Shown one piece after another: positions 1 through 7,533 of a DNA stretch of 24,635 nt; within the stretch, counting starts at the first letter, position 1; each line of letters begins with the position of its first letter. The position numbers were made by a program, and so were the translations under genes. The stretch is from an uncultured Clostridia bacterium. Its GTDB lineage: Bacteria; Bacillota; Clostridia; Christensenellales; Borkfalkiaceae. A model generated the notes under the pieces. The model was not told where the DNA came from. It worked only from the letters and a program-made list of their open reading frames with translations, and did not search any database. The stretch lies in NCBI GenBank assembly GCA_947176485.1, contig CAMWQS010000008.1, positions 1 to 24,635 of the forward strand. Direction: 5' to 3'.

Positions 1-1020
1 GATATTAACTATATAGTCGGCGTTAAACCCGAACCCAAACCCGACCCGAAGCCGGAACCCAAACCCGAACCCGGCGATGACCCCGGCGACGATGAAACTA
101 TCAGCTTCGGCGACTCTAAGCTTAAAGAAGAGGAAGGCTACTACGGTAACGACTACTACGAGGCGGTTGACGGCGTACTTATGACCGTTAATCCCGAGAT
201 AACCGAGCTTTCCATCTCCGGAGAAGACGGAATAACCTCAATAGATAAAAACGCTTATTCTCAATTAGCTAAAATAGAAACTCTTACGGTGTATGACGAC
301 GGCTTACTCACGCCCGAGGTTATGACGGCGTGTGAAAGTGTCAAAACTCTGATTATTGAAACTCACGGCTCCGATGCCGCGGTTGATTTAACCAAATTCA
401 ATAAGTTGGCTAATCTGTCAATTCCTTGCTATCAGGAAACGCCTATAAAAGAGCAATATTCGGTTGCGTACGGTTTAACTACTATTACTTTGAAGCCGTC
501 TGCCTGTACCGTTATACCTAATAACGCTTTCGTAGGTATAGGCGCAAAGGAGATAGTAGTTGAAAAAGGTTTCACAAGCTGCGGTACGAATATAGTTTCA
601 GGCAGCAGTATTACTAAACTAACCCTTCTTCCCGAGGAAATTGATTACGGGGCGGGCGTTATAAGTAGCGACTGCATTTACTTAACCGATTTGTATATAT
701 ATCTCCAAAATTGCGAAACGCCTTACGAAAATATTAACTTGTCTTATCAGTACACGAGCAAGCTCACTATCAGTATGGAAACCTTGCCCGAAAGAAACGG
801 CGGCGACGGCTATTTGTACGAAGCTCATACCTATATCAAGGAACTCAGTATTTTCGCAAACGATACACAAGTAATTTTAATGGATTTCGTGTGCGGCGGT
901 TTCCCCGATGAAGTCGATTGTCCCACCGTAACTTTCAATATCCAGGGTATTCAAGACGACGAAGAGCAATACGAATGGTTCGTTCGCGACTATCCCTCAG
1001 AAAAAATAATAAATTCCTAA
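1..1020 (+). CDS. Surface protein C-terminal part: Pro-rich linker and BspA-like leucine-rich repeats (5' truncated)
   Basis: The frame is open from the first base, so the true start lies before the window; the ATG at 181 is internal. 339 residues are visible. Residues about 9-31 are a linker alternating Lys/Pro/Glu/Asp (KPEPKPDPKPEPKPEP type) ending in an acidic GDDPGDD stretch, typical of spacers that hold a domain off the cell envelope. From about residue 60 there are irregular repeats of hydrophobic strands such as ITELSISG, IETLTVYDD, VKTLIIE, LTTITLKPS, AKEIVVEKG, ITKLTLLP and YIKELSIFA, with an IPNNAF element. This is the look of BspA-type (LRR_5-like) repeats, which form binding surfaces on secreted proteins. 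No anchor is visible at the C-terminus, so a signal peptide or lipobox is expected upstream. Only 32 bases and no terminator separate it from the next gene, so the two are probably co-transcribed. The ligand is unknown. Confidence 0.75.
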   Translation, partial: DINYIVGVKPEPKPDPKPEPKPEPGDDPGDDETISFGDSKLKEEEGYYGNDYYEAVDGVLMTVNPEITELSISGEDGITSIDKNAYSQLAKIETLTVYDDGLLTPEVMTACESVKTLIIETHGSDAAVDLTKFNKLANLSIPCYQETPIKEQYSVAYGLTTITLKPSACTVIPNNAFVGIGAKEIVVEKGFTSCGTNIVSGSSITKLTLLPEEIDYGAGVISSDCIYLTDLYIYLQNCETPYENINLSYQYTSKLTISMETLPERNGGDGYLYEAHTYIKELSIFANDTQVILMDFVCGGFPDEVDCPTVTFNIQGIQDDEEQYEWFVRDYPSEKIINS

Positions 1021-1038
1021 CCACAAAAAAATCTTAAA

Positions 1039-1044
1039 AGGAGG
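1039..1044 (+). promoter_or_regulatory. Shine-Dalgarno site fixing the start of the giant membrane protein at 1053
   Basis: A full AGGAGG lies 8 bases before the ATG at 1053. An in-frame GTG at 1044 overlaps this site and cannot be the start, so the protein begins MNSVFTALCG. Confidence 0.85.
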
Positions 1045-1052
1045 TGATTGAT

Positions 1053-4000
1053 ATGAATTCTGTTTTTACAGCGTTATGCGGCTTAGTTAACTTTACGCCG
1101 CCTTGGATAATGCTGGGCGTTTTCGGTGCAATCATTCTCCTCGTGGTATTCATAATCGCCTTAAAGGGCGTAAAACGGAAATTCTTCCGCGTACTTATCT
1201 ATATCCTCGTCGGCTTAATACCTACCGCGTATATCGGCTACCTCGCAGTGCAAGCGATAATGGCGGTAGCCACGGGCGGTACCGAGGAGTTGTTGCAGCT
1301 TATCAACTTTGCAATAAGCTGGGGCCCCACGATTTTATTATGTATATTCGTGCTTATCGGCTTATTGAGGGGTATGAGAAGGGGACTTAGAAAGAGCTTG
1401 ATTTTAACCCTTCACGCGGCTTGCGCGGGCGCGTTGTGCATCGCCTTCTTCTTCATTACGGTCTACGTAAAGGAAGTGGACGCGGGCGCGCTTAAATTCG
1501 TAAACCTGCTCGGCGGCGAGGGCGCGCTTCAAAATATGCTCGGCGTTCCCGAAAGCTGCTCCACCTTGAAGGAAGCACTTGCGGCGTATATCGTGGCAAT
1601 TCCGGGCGCGGGCTTCGAAGGTCTTTCACCTTACGTCTACACCCTCGTGGATATGGCATACCGCATAATCTTCGGATTGATATCCTTCGTTTTGTTCTTC
1701 TGTTTCGACTTTATCCTGTATATCGTTTACGTCCTGTGCTACTCACAGCGCAAATACAGAAAGAACAGACAGTTAGAGTTCGTTAACGGCAAAACCGACA
1801 AAAACTATAAAAAACACTGGCTCGGCGGCGGCGTGGTCGGCTTAGTCCGCGGTGTCGCAACGGGACTTTTGTGCTTATCCTTCCTCGGCAGCGCGTTCTA
1901 CGTGATTGCGGGCGGCAAGGGCGAAGGCAAGCTTGAAGAGCAAGACTTCGGCAACGACGATATCAACTTCTTCTATGAAATTTACCGCTCCGTCGAAAGC
2001 TACGGCGCACAGGGCATCTTCAAAATTCTCAACGCAATGACGGACGCAAGCGATACGCCGTATTACCTGTTTGCGGCAGACCTCGTGTTCTCGGGCGAGC
2101 TCAACGACGAAGAATTCGGCATATCCGAAAACGTCAAATTCAGGGAGGAGTTTGCCACCTTAACGGGCTTCGCACGCGACACCTTAAACCTCTTGTTAAA
2201 ATACGGCCACGACGAAATCACCGCAATCATAAACGGCGAAGAAGGCGAAAACGCGTTGGATACCATACTGGAAATTATGACGCGCTCGGGCTTTAAAGAG
2301 GAATTCGATTCGCTTATCGACGCGTTCGACTCGCAAACCTATTTAATCAACCTTTCAATGTCGTTTATAAATACCGTCGTTGCAAATATCGACGAAATCG
2401 AGTTCACCAAGGACGCGATAGGCGACGGCGAAAAGGAGCTTATCAAGCTCATCTTCAAGAAGGGCTTCTTGTCTAACAATATCCCCGACGAAAAAGCCTT
2501 GATTGAAGCAACGGGCAAAACGGAGGCGGAAGGCGGCGATATCCGCCCGTACCTCACCGTAAAACATATCATCACTAAAAAGGACGTAAAGCTCGTTTTA
2601 AACGTCGTGCTTTCCATTCTTGCGGGCGAAGAAACGGGCGACACCCTCGAACTCGTCAAGCGCATAGTTCCCGAAATTTCAAGCCTTTCAATTTTAAACG
2701 GCGAAAGGAAGGCGGAGTTCAACCCCGTCTTGGCGAGAATGTACTGTCTGTTTGAAAACCTATACCTCACCGCAGAGGACGCGGTCGGCGTGTCCTATTC
2801 CGAAATTATGTCGGACGACATCGACTGGATAGGCGAAATTAACGACCTTCTCGACGCGGTTGACGATACTTTGGTTTTATATAACAACCTAAGCACAACC
2901 GAAAGCGAGGGTGAGGAAGAGGTCGGTGCGCTGGATATCCTCAAAAAGCTGTTCGACGAAAAAGACGAGCATTTTAAAGAGAACGATAAAGCGTACGATA
3001 ACCTCTGCAACCTGTTGATAAACAGCAAGGTGCTCGGCAGGGCGCTTTCAACCAACTTCGTTTACAGAACTATTTCTTCAGCGCTTTTGGGTATCAACGA
3101 AGGCACCTATATCCCCGAGAATATAAACTTCGGCAACCACTACGAAGGCAGCGAATTAGTTTACGGCGAAACCTATCAGCTTTTGCACGGCGTAAGGCTT
3201 CTTTTCAGCGGCAATAACGCGCAGGTTTTGGACGCGCTTATGAACTCCGAGGGCGGCACTGCCATCGAAGACGTATTGAATATCCTTGCGGAAGCAGTCG
3301 AAACGCCCGACAAATTGGGCAATACCCTTTCGGTTTATCTCACGAAGTCCGTAATTCTCCGTTCGGTAATTTCAATTCAGCTCATCACGGTAAAGGGCAA
3401 TACCTTCTACGTGCCCCAATCCGCACGCGAAAAGGTGGAAGAGGAGTACGTAAACCTCATTACGGAAGACCAGCTTAAAGGGCTTTTGGACAATATGTCT
3501 TTACTCGTCGGCTTCGTTATGCCCTTCGTCGGCGACAGTACGGACTGGATAGAAGAAATAGACAAATACCTAATAGGCGAAAAGAGCGGCGACTTCTACG
3601 GGCTGGTAGAACAGAACAGAATATTCGAAGGTACCGTTGCACAGCTGTTTAACGAAAAGCTGAAGGTTAACAGCGGTTCCAGCGAAACGACCAGCGTAAT
3701 AACCCTTCCCAAAGCCATTGAAAACAATATCGACGGCTGGATAACCGTAGACGGCAAGCGCGGCGAGCTGTTGTATTTACTTGACGCTTTGCGCTCTACC
3801 GAGTTCAGTATTGCGGGTATTATTCTCGGCGACGGCGAATTCGACTCGTCAAGCGTTTTAAAGAAGATTACCGGCATGAAGGACGAGGGACGCGAGATAT
3901 TCTTCTCGTCAAGTATTCTTCACTATACCGTTTCCAAGTATATTATCGGCGGCGCAAAAGTGGGCAAAGACTTCGCGCTTATAATACCCCGAAACGCCCG

Positions 4001-5660
4001 CCAGACCTTACAGGGGGATAATATCCCTTACCTTATCAGAAAGAGCGAGCTTCTCTCGGTATTCGGCGAAATTTCCGACCTCGGCTTGGACGAGGACTTC
4101 ACCGCCGAAAGCATACTCGTTAAAATCGCAAAGGATAAATCGTTGCTTGAAGGCAGCAAAATTATCCCCGCGTCGATAGTCGCAACCATCGTCCAAAACG
4201 ATAATCTTGCGAAAATTATCCCCGAGTATTACGATAAAAACCATATGGGCTCCAAGCCCGAGCTTGAAAACTACGACTCAACCAACCCGTGGACGACGGA
4301 GCTTCCCGCGCTAATCGAAGCGCTTGACGAGCTTTTGGGGCTTCAAGACGCGGAAGACGACTTCACGCTGGACGGAGAAGAAAACCTTTCCGACAAAATA
4401 TCGGGACTTCTTCTTGACCTCAACGAGGACGCGGATATCGACCGTGACGCCCCCGAGGACGAGCGCAGAACCAAGCTTCGCGTGTTCTACGATTCGGTTA
4501 TATTCCGCAGCCAAATCACGGACGAGGTGGATGGCGTTTTATCCGACGAAATAATCGACGACTTCGTAGTAAACCGCGCCAAGCTTGAAGGCTACTACAG
4601 GTTTGAAGAATTGCAAGCCCTTACGGACGCGGCAAAGGCACTTGAAATTACTTCGTTCAAAGACGGATTCACGCAAGAAACCGTCAAGGGTAAGCTGACT
4701 GTAAATAACATCGATACGGTTTACGCCTCAACGATAGTGAAGGGCATAATAACTAAATCCGTTCAAAAGGTTATCGCCGATAACTCCGACATTTGCGACC
4801 ACCCCTTGGCTTACGAAGAAAACTTCAAGGTTTACAGGCAGAGTGAAATCGCAAGTATATTGGACGTTTGCGGCAACCTTGACAGCGGCAAAATCGAGCT
4901 TAAAAAGGTAAGCACGCACCTTTATAATGACGGCGTAACCGAGTCGTATATCTTAGTTGCAAGTATCACCGATAAGATTATCGACCACAAGGGCATAGTC
5001 ATTCCCGATACGGTAGTCGAAACGGTACAAGGCAAGCAGTATATCGAGGCGCAAGAATTAAGCTATGCGGTAGACGCCTTCCTTGAATACGGCTTGGACG
5101 ACTTTGACAACCTTACCGCCGAAACGGCTATAACCATTCCCGAGCAAGGTGTGCGCGCCAAAATCTTCAAAAGCGAAATTATCCGTGCAAGGCTTTCTTA
5201 CCGCCTCGTTGAGATGCGCCGTGAAATAGGCGGCGTGCTTGCGGTATCGGTGGGCAACGCAAAGAAGGTGAAGGACGTAAGGGCGTCACACAGCGTAGGC
5301 GACGTTTCCATAATGACCGCCGACCAGCTTGAATTCCTTGCGGCCGCGTTGGAGGTTCTCTACGTAGGCAGCGACGATTTCCAAGTGCCCGTATTCAACA
5401 GCGTTGACCAAATTCTGAAATTTAAGGATGACCCCGAAGTATTCGGAGAGATGTTGAAGTCGGACATAGTCCGTTACAGAATTTGCGAGTATCTTGCAAA
5501 CGCCGCCAAAGCGTATGAAGAATACGGCGTGGATATCGGATTGAGCAAGGAGGACGCCTACGATTTGGTGAAGAACGAAATCGTAGAAGACGTATACACG
5601 GCAAGTGCTGAACAAATTATGGCAGCAGCAGAAGCTATAAGCAAGCTGCAGAATATTTAA
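1053..5660 (+). CDS. Giant membrane protein: CvpA-like six-helix domain plus about 1250-residue external repeat region
   Basis: 1535 residues; function unknown. Hydrophobic segments lie near residues 18-37, 46-72, 92-106, 116-137, 203-228 and 257-286. Inter-helix loops KGVKRKFFR, RGMRRGLRKS and QRKYRKNRQ are basic, so by the positive-inside rule the remaining C-terminal part is outside. GLLRGMRRGLRKS (about 103-115) and LGGGVVGLVRGVATG (257-271) resemble the Gly/Arg patterns of CvpA (colicin V production) family membrane proteins; this assignment is by eye and moderate. The external part is acidic and mostly helical in character, with about nine or ten divergent units. Each has an E-L-x-x-L-x-x-A-type helix, a variable middle, then an S-x-I-x-R-x-x-I-S-like helix often followed by a strand and IP (examples near residues 653, 761, 950, 1145, 1298, 1371 and 1467). 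It follows the surface LRR gene and ends at a strong terminator. A scaffold or adhesin role is a guess. Confidence 0.8.
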   Translation: MNSVFTALCGLVNFTPPWIMLGVFGAIILLVVFIIALKGVKRKFFRVLIYILVGLIPTAYIGYLAVQAIMAVATGGTEELLQLINFAISWGPTILLCIFVLIGLLRGMRRGLRKSLILTLHAACAGALCIAFFFITVYVKEVDAGALKFVNLLGGEGALQNMLGVPESCSTLKEALAAYIVAIPGAGFEGLSPYVYTLVDMAYRIIFGLISFVLFFCFDFILYIVYVLCYSQRKYRKNRQLEFVNGKTDKNYKKHWLGGGVVGLVRGVATGLLCLSFLGSAFYVIAGGKGEGKLEEQDFGNDDINFFYEIYRSVESYGAQGIFKILNAMTDASDTPYYLFAADLVFSGELNDEEFGISENVKFREEFATLTGFARDTLNLLLKYGHDEITAIINGEEGENALDTILEIMTRSGFKEEFDSLIDAFDSQTYLINLSMSFINTVVANIDEIEFTKDAIGDGEKELIKLIFKKGFLSNNIPDEKALIEATGKTEAEGGDIRPYLTVKHIITKKDVKLVLNVVLSILAGEETGDTLELVKRIVPEISSLSILNGERKAEFNPVLARMYCLFENLYLTAEDAVGVSYSEIMSDDIDWIGEINDLLDAVDDTLVLYNNLSTTESEGEEEVGALDILKKLFDEKDEHFKENDKAYDNLCNLLINSKVLGRALSTNFVYRTISSALLGINEGTYIPENINFGNHYEGSELVYGETYQLLHGVRLLFSGNNAQVLDALMNSEGGTAIEDVLNILAEAVETPDKLGNTLSVYLTKSVILRSVISIQLITVKGNTFYVPQSAREKVEEEYVNLITEDQLKGLLDNMSLLVGFVMPFVGDSTDWIEEIDKYLIGEKSGDFYGLVEQNRIFEGTVAQLFNEKLKVNSGSSETTSVITLPKAIENNIDGWITVDGKRGELLYLLDALRSTEFSIAGIILGDGEFDSSSVLKKITGMKDEGREIFFSSSILHYTVSKYIIGGAKVGKDFALIIPRNARQTLQGDNIPYLIRKSELLSVFGEISDLGLDEDFTAESILVKIAKDKSLLEGSKIIPASIVATIVQNDNLAKIIPEYYDKNHMGSKPELENYDSTNPWTTELPALIEALDELLGLQDAEDDFTLDGEENLSDKISGLLLDLNEDADIDRDAPEDERRTKLRVFYDSVIFRSQITDEVDGVLSDEIIDDFVVNRAKLEGYYRFEELQALTDAAKALEITSFKDGFTQETVKGKLTVNNIDTVYASTIVKGIITKSVQKVIADNSDICDHPLAYEENFKVYRQSEIASILDVCGNLDSGKIELKKVSTHLYNDGVTESYILVASITDKIIDHKGIVIPDTVVETVQGKQYIEAQELSYAVDAFLEYGLDDFDNLTAETAITIPEQGVRAKIFKSEIIRARLSYRLVEMRREIGGVLAVSVGNAKKVKDVRASHSVGDVSIMTADQLEFLAAALEVLYVGSDDFQVPVFNSVDQILKFKDDPEVFGEMLKSDIVRYRICEYLANAAKAYEEYGVDIGLSKEDAYDLVKNEIVEDVYTASAEQIMAAAEAISKLQNI

Positions 5661-5670
5661 GAATAATTAA

Positions 5671-5700
5671 AGACCCGTGCGGGATACCCCGCACGGGTCT
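5671..5700. terminator. Bidirectional intrinsic terminator between the giant gene and degV
   Basis: A perfect 13-base stem (AGACCCGTGCGGG with its complement) has a 4-base loop and is followed by TATTTT rightward and a run of A/T leftward. It separates convergent genes and can serve both. Confidence 0.9.
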
Positions 5701-5725
5701 TATTTTAAAATGTAAGTCTTACTTT

Positions 5726-6655
5726 TTACGCTCGTTTAAAAAGTCCTTTCTTTTGCGGCTCTTTAACCTCGCCCCGTCTGTCCTTTCCGAAGAAGAACAG
5801 GGCTATCGTTCCGGGTCCCACGTGTCCGCCCGTACAAAGGTCGTAATACTCGATAATAATATTCTTTACGCCTTTTTGTTCCAGTGCCTCTTTAAGATAG
5901 TTTGCGTCGTCTATGCAGTCCGCGTGTGCAATTGCCACCGTCTGCGTGTCGGCGTTTTCTATCTTCTCGTCAAACGCCTTCAAAATGGTTGCAAGTGCCT
6001 TTTTCTTTCCGCGCTCCTTGCAGAACACTTCAAGCTTAGCGGGAGTAGTGTCGTTAGCCCACAGCACGGGCTTAATGTTCAAAAGCGTGCCCGCAATTGC
6101 CGCCACCGCTGAAACTCTGCCGCCCTTTCTGAGATACTTCAAATCTTCAACGGTAACGTAGCTGTTTACCTTGTACTTGTTTTCGTCAGCCCAGTTCGCG
6201 CATTCCTCTACGCCCACGCCCAAAGCGCGCATTTCCGCAACCTTTAAAACGAGCAGGCAGGAGCCCATCGAAGCGTTCGCCGTATCGATAACGTAAACCT
6301 TGTTATTGGGGAACTTCTTTTCAAGCTCTTCCTTAGCAGCAGCGGCTTGCGCGTAGGTTCCGCTAAGCGTTTGGGTAATGGTAAAAAGTATTACGTCCTT
6401 GCCCGCTTGAAGGGAGGGGGTAAGCGCGTCCTCGAACCTTGCCTCGCCTATAAGCGAGGTTTTAATTTCCGCGCCCTCTCTTAATTTAGCATAAAAGTTT
6501 TTGGCAGTTTCCGCAAAAGGTACGCCTTCCTCACGGCACGCCGTCTCTACGCCGTTCACCGTGCAAAGGTAGGGTATCACCTTAAGCTCGTATTTTTCAA
6601 TAAGCTCGTCGGGGATATTGTTTCCGGAATCCGCAAATATATCAAAATCGTTCAT
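5726..6655 (-). CDS. DegV family fatty-acid-binding protein
   Basis: 309 residues, close to the normal family length of about 280-300. DegV proteins bind a fatty acid and, in Firmicutes such as Staphylococcus, act as the FakB subunit that presents it to the kinase FakA. Visible hallmarks are the N-terminal FADSGNNIP (residues 7-15; family D-S), KTSLIG (65-70; family Thr-Ser-x-P region, Pro replaced by Ile here), FTITQTLSGTYAQA (91-104, carrying the conserved LSGT), YVIDTANASMG (121-131) and GPGTIALFFFG near the C-terminus. It ends in a basic KKGLFKRA tail. A GGAG site sits about 7 bases before the ATG. It is monocistronic, divergent from the XRE regulator and convergent with the giant gene. 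No FakA homologue is in the window, so the lipid role is family knowledge only. Confidence 0.93.
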   Translation of the reverse strand: MNDFDIFADSGNNIPDELIEKYELKVIPYLCTVNGVETACREEGVPFAETAKNFYAKLREGAEIKTSLIGEARFEDALTPSLQAGKDVILFTITQTLSGTYAQAAAAKEELEKKFPNNKVYVIDTANASMGSCLLVLKVAEMRALGVGVEECANWADENKYKVNSYVTVEDLKYLRKGGRVSAVAAIAGTLLNIKPVLWANDTTPAKLEVFCKERGKKKALATILKAFDEKIENADTQTVAIAHADCIDDANYLKEALEQKGVKNIIIEYYDLCTGGHVGPGTIALFFFGKDRRGEVKEPQKKGLFKRA

Positions 6656-6687
6656 TTTAATCTCCGTGCTGTTTTAAAGCCCTTTTT

Positions 6688-6729
6688 GGCAAAATTTTTG
6701 CCTACAATTACATTATTATAATTTTGCCA
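6688..6729. promoter_or_regulatory. Candidate operator over the degV promoter: repeated GGCAAAA/TTTTGCC half-sites
   Basis: A perfect palindrome GGCAAAA-T-TTTTGCC lies at 6688-6702, and a third half-site AATTTTGCCA lies at 6720-6729, which also pairs with TGGCAAAATT at 6687-6696. Between them is a minus-strand TATAAT (6720-6715), the best -10 candidate for degV, although no good -35 is at the right distance. A protein bound here would cover the promoter and start point. The binding protein is unknown. Confidence 0.5.
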
Positions 6730-6819
6730 TAAAAACAACCTTTTAACCCTCGGTTTTTCTCCACGGTTTATTTTTTGACTAAACGGCTCGATTTTTTAAC
6801 TCTACCGCCAAAATTTCAC

Positions 6820-6838
6820 ACTCTACTCACAGTAGAGT
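6820..6838. promoter_or_regulatory. Candidate operator upstream of the XRE gene: ACTCTACT-CAC-AGTAGAGT
   Basis: A perfect 8-base inverted repeat with a 3-base spacer. A related half-site ACTCTAC occurs at 6799-6805. It lies about 30-50 bases before the probable start point of the XRE regulator gene, a plausible place for autoregulation. No U-run follows, so it is not a terminator. Confidence 0.5.
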
Positions 6839-6869
6839 TGTCTTTTTTGTTGTGTTTTCGGCTTAACTG

Positions 6870-6878
6870 TGCTAAAAT
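6870..6878 (+). promoter_or_regulatory. Extended -10 promoter (TGC-TAAAAT) of the XRE gene
   Basis: TGnTAAAAT ends at 6878, so transcription should begin about 7 bases later, at or next to the ATG at 6885. No purine-rich ribosome site precedes the ATG. Candidate -35 elements are weak (TGTGTT at 6851-6856, 16-base spacer), as is usual for extended -10 promoters. Confidence 0.5.
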
Positions 6879-6884
6879 ACGGCT

Positions 6885-7532
6885 ATGGAAGATTTAAAGG
6901 ACGTAATCGCTAAGAATTTGGTTGAGCTTCGCACCAACGCAAAGCTTACTCAGCTTCAGCTTGCGGAAATGCTCAACTATTCGGATAAAGCCGTTTCCAA
7001 ATGGGAGCGGGGCGAAGCCATACCCGATATCAGGGTGCTCGTGAAGATTGCCGCGTTATACGGCGTTACCCTTGACGATATCGTCAAAGAGGAAAATCAC
7101 GCTACGCCCGCTCAGCCCAAAAAGCATATAACGGGCAAGCACATCTTTATAACGGTGCTTTCCGCCGTGCTCGTTTGGTTTATCGCCACGGGCATATTTA
7201 CGGTGTTCTATTTCATAGACCCGACGGAGGAATATTCATACCTCGTTTTCGTGGTTGCGCCCTTGCCTACGGCAATAGTTTTATTGGTGTTTTCCTGTAT
7301 ATGGGGCAACCGGCTTACGAACGCTATTTCAAGCTCGCTGGTCGTGTGGTCGTGCGCGGTTATCTTCCATATCTTCGTGGAAACCTTCGCGCCCGAATTT
7401 ATTAAAATTTACTTCATCTATATCATTGCCGCCGTGCTTGATTTACTCGTTATTTTGTGGTTCGTATACCGTTGGTACGTGGCTAAACACGGCGCACTTT
7501 TAAAGAATTTCCATCGTAAAAGAGGTGAATAA
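6885..7532 (+). CDS. Membrane-anchored XRE family (HTH_3) transcriptional regulator
   Basis: 215 residues. The N-terminal region, about residues 7-65, is a classic lambda-repressor-like helix-turn-helix (LRTNAKLTQLQLAEML, then SDKAVSKWERGEAIPDIR and LYGVTLDDI), which binds an operator DNA sequence. A short linker (HATPAQPKKHITGK) leads to four hydrophobic stretches: about 87-110, 119-141, 146-165 and 172-200. The protein should sit in the membrane with its DNA-binding domain in the cytoplasm, an architecture common in clostridia, where the signal sensed is usually unknown. Its probable target is its own promoter region, where inverted repeats lie at 6688-6702 and 6820-6838. The stop codon is one base before the gltX ATG, so it is co-transcribed with gltX and possibly the ABC transporter. 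Confidence 0.9.
   Translation: MEDLKDVIAKNLVELRTNAKLTQLQLAEMLNYSDKAVSKWERGEAIPDIRVLVKIAALYGVTLDDIVKEENHATPAQPKKHITGKHIFITVLSAVLVWFIATGIFTVFYFIDPTEEYSYLVFVVAPLPTAIVLLVFSCIWGNRLTNAISSSLVVWSCAVIFHIFVETFAPEFIKIYFIYIIAAVLDLLVILWFVYRWYVAKHGALLKNFHRKRGE
7521..7527 (+). promoter_or_regulatory. Ribosome binding site deciding the gltX start
   Basis: AGAGGTG lies 6 bases before the ATG at 7534. The in-frame GTG at 7525 is part of this site, so the ATG is taken as the start. Confidence 0.75.
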
Positions 7533-7533
7533 A

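Noticed and set aside
30..85. Short direct repeats of AAACCCGAACCC type at the left end
   Set aside because: They simply encode the Lys-Pro-Glu-Pro linker and are not an independent DNA element or CRISPR.
1044..1052. GTG at 1044 as start of the giant protein
   Set aside because: It lies inside the AGGAGG ribosome site that serves the ATG at 1053.
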